From: Candidatus Margulisiibacteriota bacterium
GTDB lineage: Bacteria; Margulisbacteria; WOR-1; O2-12-FULL-45-9
NCBI GenBank assembly: GCA_018817195.1
Contig: JAHIUL010000007.1
Span: 1-6,307, forward strand
Reading direction: 5' to 3'
Length of the DNA: 6,307 nt
In this document: piece by piece, positions 4,989 through 6,307 of the stretch
How the letters are laid out: each line of letters opens with the position of its first letter
Numbering within the stretch: position 1 is the stretch's first letter
Position numbers and translations under genes: made by a program
Notes under the pieces: generated by a model
The model's input: the letters and a program-made list of their open reading frames with translations, nothing else
Databases searched by the model: none
What the model was told of the DNA's origin: nothing

Positions 4989-5912
4989 TCAATCCTGCCT
5001 GCCGATCTCTAACATTTTCTCAATAGCAATTTTTGCCTTTTTAGCAATATCCTGAGGCACTTTAACTTCAGTTTTTAAGTCTTGCAGGGACCAGAGGACC
5101 TTTTCCAGGTTAGTCAGCTTCATATTAGGACAAATTGCCCTATCTGAAGCAGCATAAAACTGCTTATCTGGATTTTCTTTTTGCAGCGGATAGATCATGC
5201 CAATTTCTGTGCCAACAATAATTTCTTTAGCATCTGATTCCTTAGCATACTTAAGCATACCACCAGTTGACAAAACCTCATCAGCCAAAGCAATTGTTTC
5301 CGGTGTACACTCTGGATGGACCATAACTTTTGCTTTAGGATGCAGCTTTTTTACCTCTTTGATATGCTCCGGCAAAATCATGGCATGGGTTGGGCAAAAT
5401 CCCTCCCATAAGATGAATTTTTTGTCTGGCACCTTAGTTGAAGCATAATGGCCAAGATACTTATCCGGCACAAATATAATTTCCCGCGTATCTCTTAAAG
5501 ACTGACAAACCTTAACAGCATTGGCTGACGTACAACAAACATCAGATTCTGCCTTAATCTCCGCGCTTGAATTAACATAACAAACAACTTTTGCTTTTGG
5601 ATTTTGAAGTTTGAGGTTTCTCAGTTTTTCAACAGTTATCATGTCCGCCATGGGACAGCCAGCCTTAATCTCCGGCATAATCACTTTCTTATTAGGCGAA
5701 ATAATCGCTGCTGTTTCTGCCATGAAGCGAACCCCGCAAAAAACAATTACGTCAGCTTTAGTCTTTGAGGCTTGAATAGACAGCCCGAGCGAATCGCCTA
5801 AGTAATCCGCAATATCCTGCACTTCCCCTATCTGGTAGTTGTGCACCAGGATCACTGCATTGTGCTCTTTTTTCAACCTTTTAATTTTATTAACTAATAA
5901 TTCCGCCACCAA
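4989..5912 (-). CDS. nadA: NadA, quinolinate synthase
   Basis: NadA condenses iminoaspartate with dihydroxyacetone phosphate to quinolinate, the de novo entry to NAD, using a 4Fe-4S cluster. The three cluster cysteines are seen at C86 (AGCPMAD), C173 (WEGFCPTH) and C261 (AICPNMK), matching the spacing of the short Thermotoga-type enzyme; HNYQ at 24-27 and HPEC.PE at 199-205 are also typical. The 307-residue length is normal for that type. The start is non-ATG: TTG at 5912, or GTG directly after at 5909. An AAAGGAGAGGAAG stretch upstream suits both, and no ATG fits. It overlaps the end of mnmA by about 20 bp and is probably cotranscribed with it. No nadB or nadC is in the window. Confidence 0.96.
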   Translation of the reverse strand: MVAELLVNKIKRLKKEHNAVILVHNYQIGEVQDIADYLGDSLGLSIQASKTKADVIVFCGVRFMAETAAIISPNKKVIMPEIKAGCPMADMITVEKLRNLKLQNPKAKVVCYVNSSAEIKAESDVCCTSANAVKVCQSLRDTREIIFVPDKYLGHYASTKVPDKKFILWEGFCPTHAMILPEHIKEVKKLHPKAKVMVHPECTPETIALADEVLSTGGMLKYAKESDAKEIIVGTEIGMIYPLQKENPDKQFYAASDRAICPNMKLTNLEKVLWSLQDLKTEVKVPQDIAKKAKIAIEKMLEIGRQD

Positions 5913-6307
5913 TAACTTCCTCTCCTTTATAAAACACTACGGACTGTCCAGGAGTAATAGCCCTCTGTGGTTTCCTGAATACAACCTTTGCCTTAGCCTC
6001 GGCCTCCTTGGCCTTGTCCTTATCCTTTTCCTTGTCCTCTGGATACAACACCGCTTCCGCCTCAGCCGAATTATATCTTATCTTAGCCGTAATATTCAAA
6101 GGTCCATCCGGCGCCTTGCCAGAAACATAAGATATTTGAACGGCAACTAACTCATTGCTCAAGGTATCAACATCATCCCCAATTATAATAGTATTATTTG
6201 CCCTATCGATTTTCACGACATACTTGGGCTTTGCCCGATGCGCACCTATACCCCTTCTCTGCCCCAGGGTGTAGAAAGCAATGCCGTTATGCCTGCCAAC
6301 TGTTTTG
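5890..6307 (-). CDS. mnmA: MnmA, tRNA 2-thiouridine(34) synthase (partial, C-terminal part only)
   Basis: The last 138 residues of MnmA (TrmU), which installs the 2-thio group on U34 of tRNA-Lys, Glu and Gln; the PP-loop and catalytic cysteines lie beyond the right edge. Recognisable pieces in order: GRHNGIAFYTLGQRRGIG (family form 'G.H.G...YT.GQR.GLG'), PKYVVKID, then the C-terminal beta-barrel with KIRYN and QRAITPGQSVVFYKGEEVIGGGII, ending as the family normally does. An 18-residue stretch made only of Glu, Asp, Lys and Ala (5986-6039) is inserted before VVFRKPQRA. The frame stays open to the right edge; an in-frame GTG at 6214-6216 is internal, not a start. It overlaps nadA by about 20 bp. 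Confidence 0.94.
   Translation of the reverse strand, partial: KTVGRHNGIAFYTLGQRRGIGAHRAKPKYVVKIDRANNTIIIGDDVDTLSNELVAVQISYVSGKAPDGPLNITAKIRYNSAEAEAVLYPEDKEKDKDKAKEAEAKAKVVFRKPQRAITPGQSVVFYKGEEVIGGGIIS
5916..5928 (-). promoter_or_regulatory. Ribosome binding site of nadA, inside mnmA
   Basis: AAAGGAGAGGAAG on the minus strand holds two overlapping Shine-Dalgarno cores (GGAG and GAGG), 9 and 6 nt before the TTG at 5912. It supports a TTG or GTG start. The same bases encode Lys-Gly-Glu-Glu of the conserved MnmA C-terminus (FYKGEEVIGGGII). Confidence 0.7.

Noticed and set aside
5197..5448. Plus-strand frames antisense to nadA (5197-5448) and to mnmA/nadA (5839-6150)
   Set aside because: They overlap strongly conserved coding sequence on the other strand, with no promoter or ribosome site of their own.
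1..6307. Mobile element, CRISPR array, toxin-antitoxin or defence system
   Set aside because: Both strands are almost fully taken up by recognisable housekeeping genes; I saw no direct-repeat array, transposase or terminal repeats.

Overview
The window reads as an ordinary, very compact piece of a bacterial chromosome of moderate GC content (judged by eye, not computed). It carries housekeeping genes for tRNA modification, folate synthesis and NAD synthesis. Shine-Dalgarno sites, a bacterial-type TilS, and the mix of genes fit a Gram-negative candidate-phylum bacterium. Omnitrophota or Elusimicrobiota come to mind from the gene styles (stand-alone receiver, about 400-residue FolP with an N-terminal extra domain, lysine-rich tails), but this is an impression and not a demonstrated assignment. 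I see no insertion sequence, phage gene, CRISPR array or other sign of recent transfer.

Layout. From 4488 leftward on the minus strand runs one likely transcription unit: a tRNA with anticodon CAU, a 101-residue membrane protein, tilS, folP, folK, tsaE and tsaB (cut by the left edge). Every protein-gene junction in it overlaps (14, 4, 8, 7 and 37 bp). On the plus strand, a single-domain response regulator (4563-4985) diverges from the tRNA. From the right edge leftward runs a second minus-strand unit: the 3' part of mnmA overlapping nadA by about 20 bp. nadA converges on the response regulator with only 3 bp between the stop codons.

How the genes work together. MnmA (2-thiouridine at U34), TilS (lysidine at C34 of tRNA-Ile2) and TsaB/TsaE (threonylcarbamoyl-adenosine at A37) all act on the tRNA anticodon loop, and a CAU tRNA is encoded in the same unit as three of them. 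FolK and FolP are consecutive steps of dihydropteroate synthesis. NadA makes quinolinate for NAD.

The most interesting stretch is the 74-bp divergent spacer 4489-4562. A self-complementary TTGCAA at 4528-4533 can be a -35 box for both directions, each with a -10-like hexamer exactly 17 bp away. The rightward promoter would start transcription on the A of the response-regulator ATG (leaderless mRNA), and a perfect 8-bp inverted repeat covers the leftward -10. A TATAAT also sits between the tRNA and the membrane-protein ATG, again at leaderless spacing. Other oddities are a 31-residue lysine-rich tail on FolK and a charged low-complexity insertion in MnmA. I found no convincing new multi-gene system.
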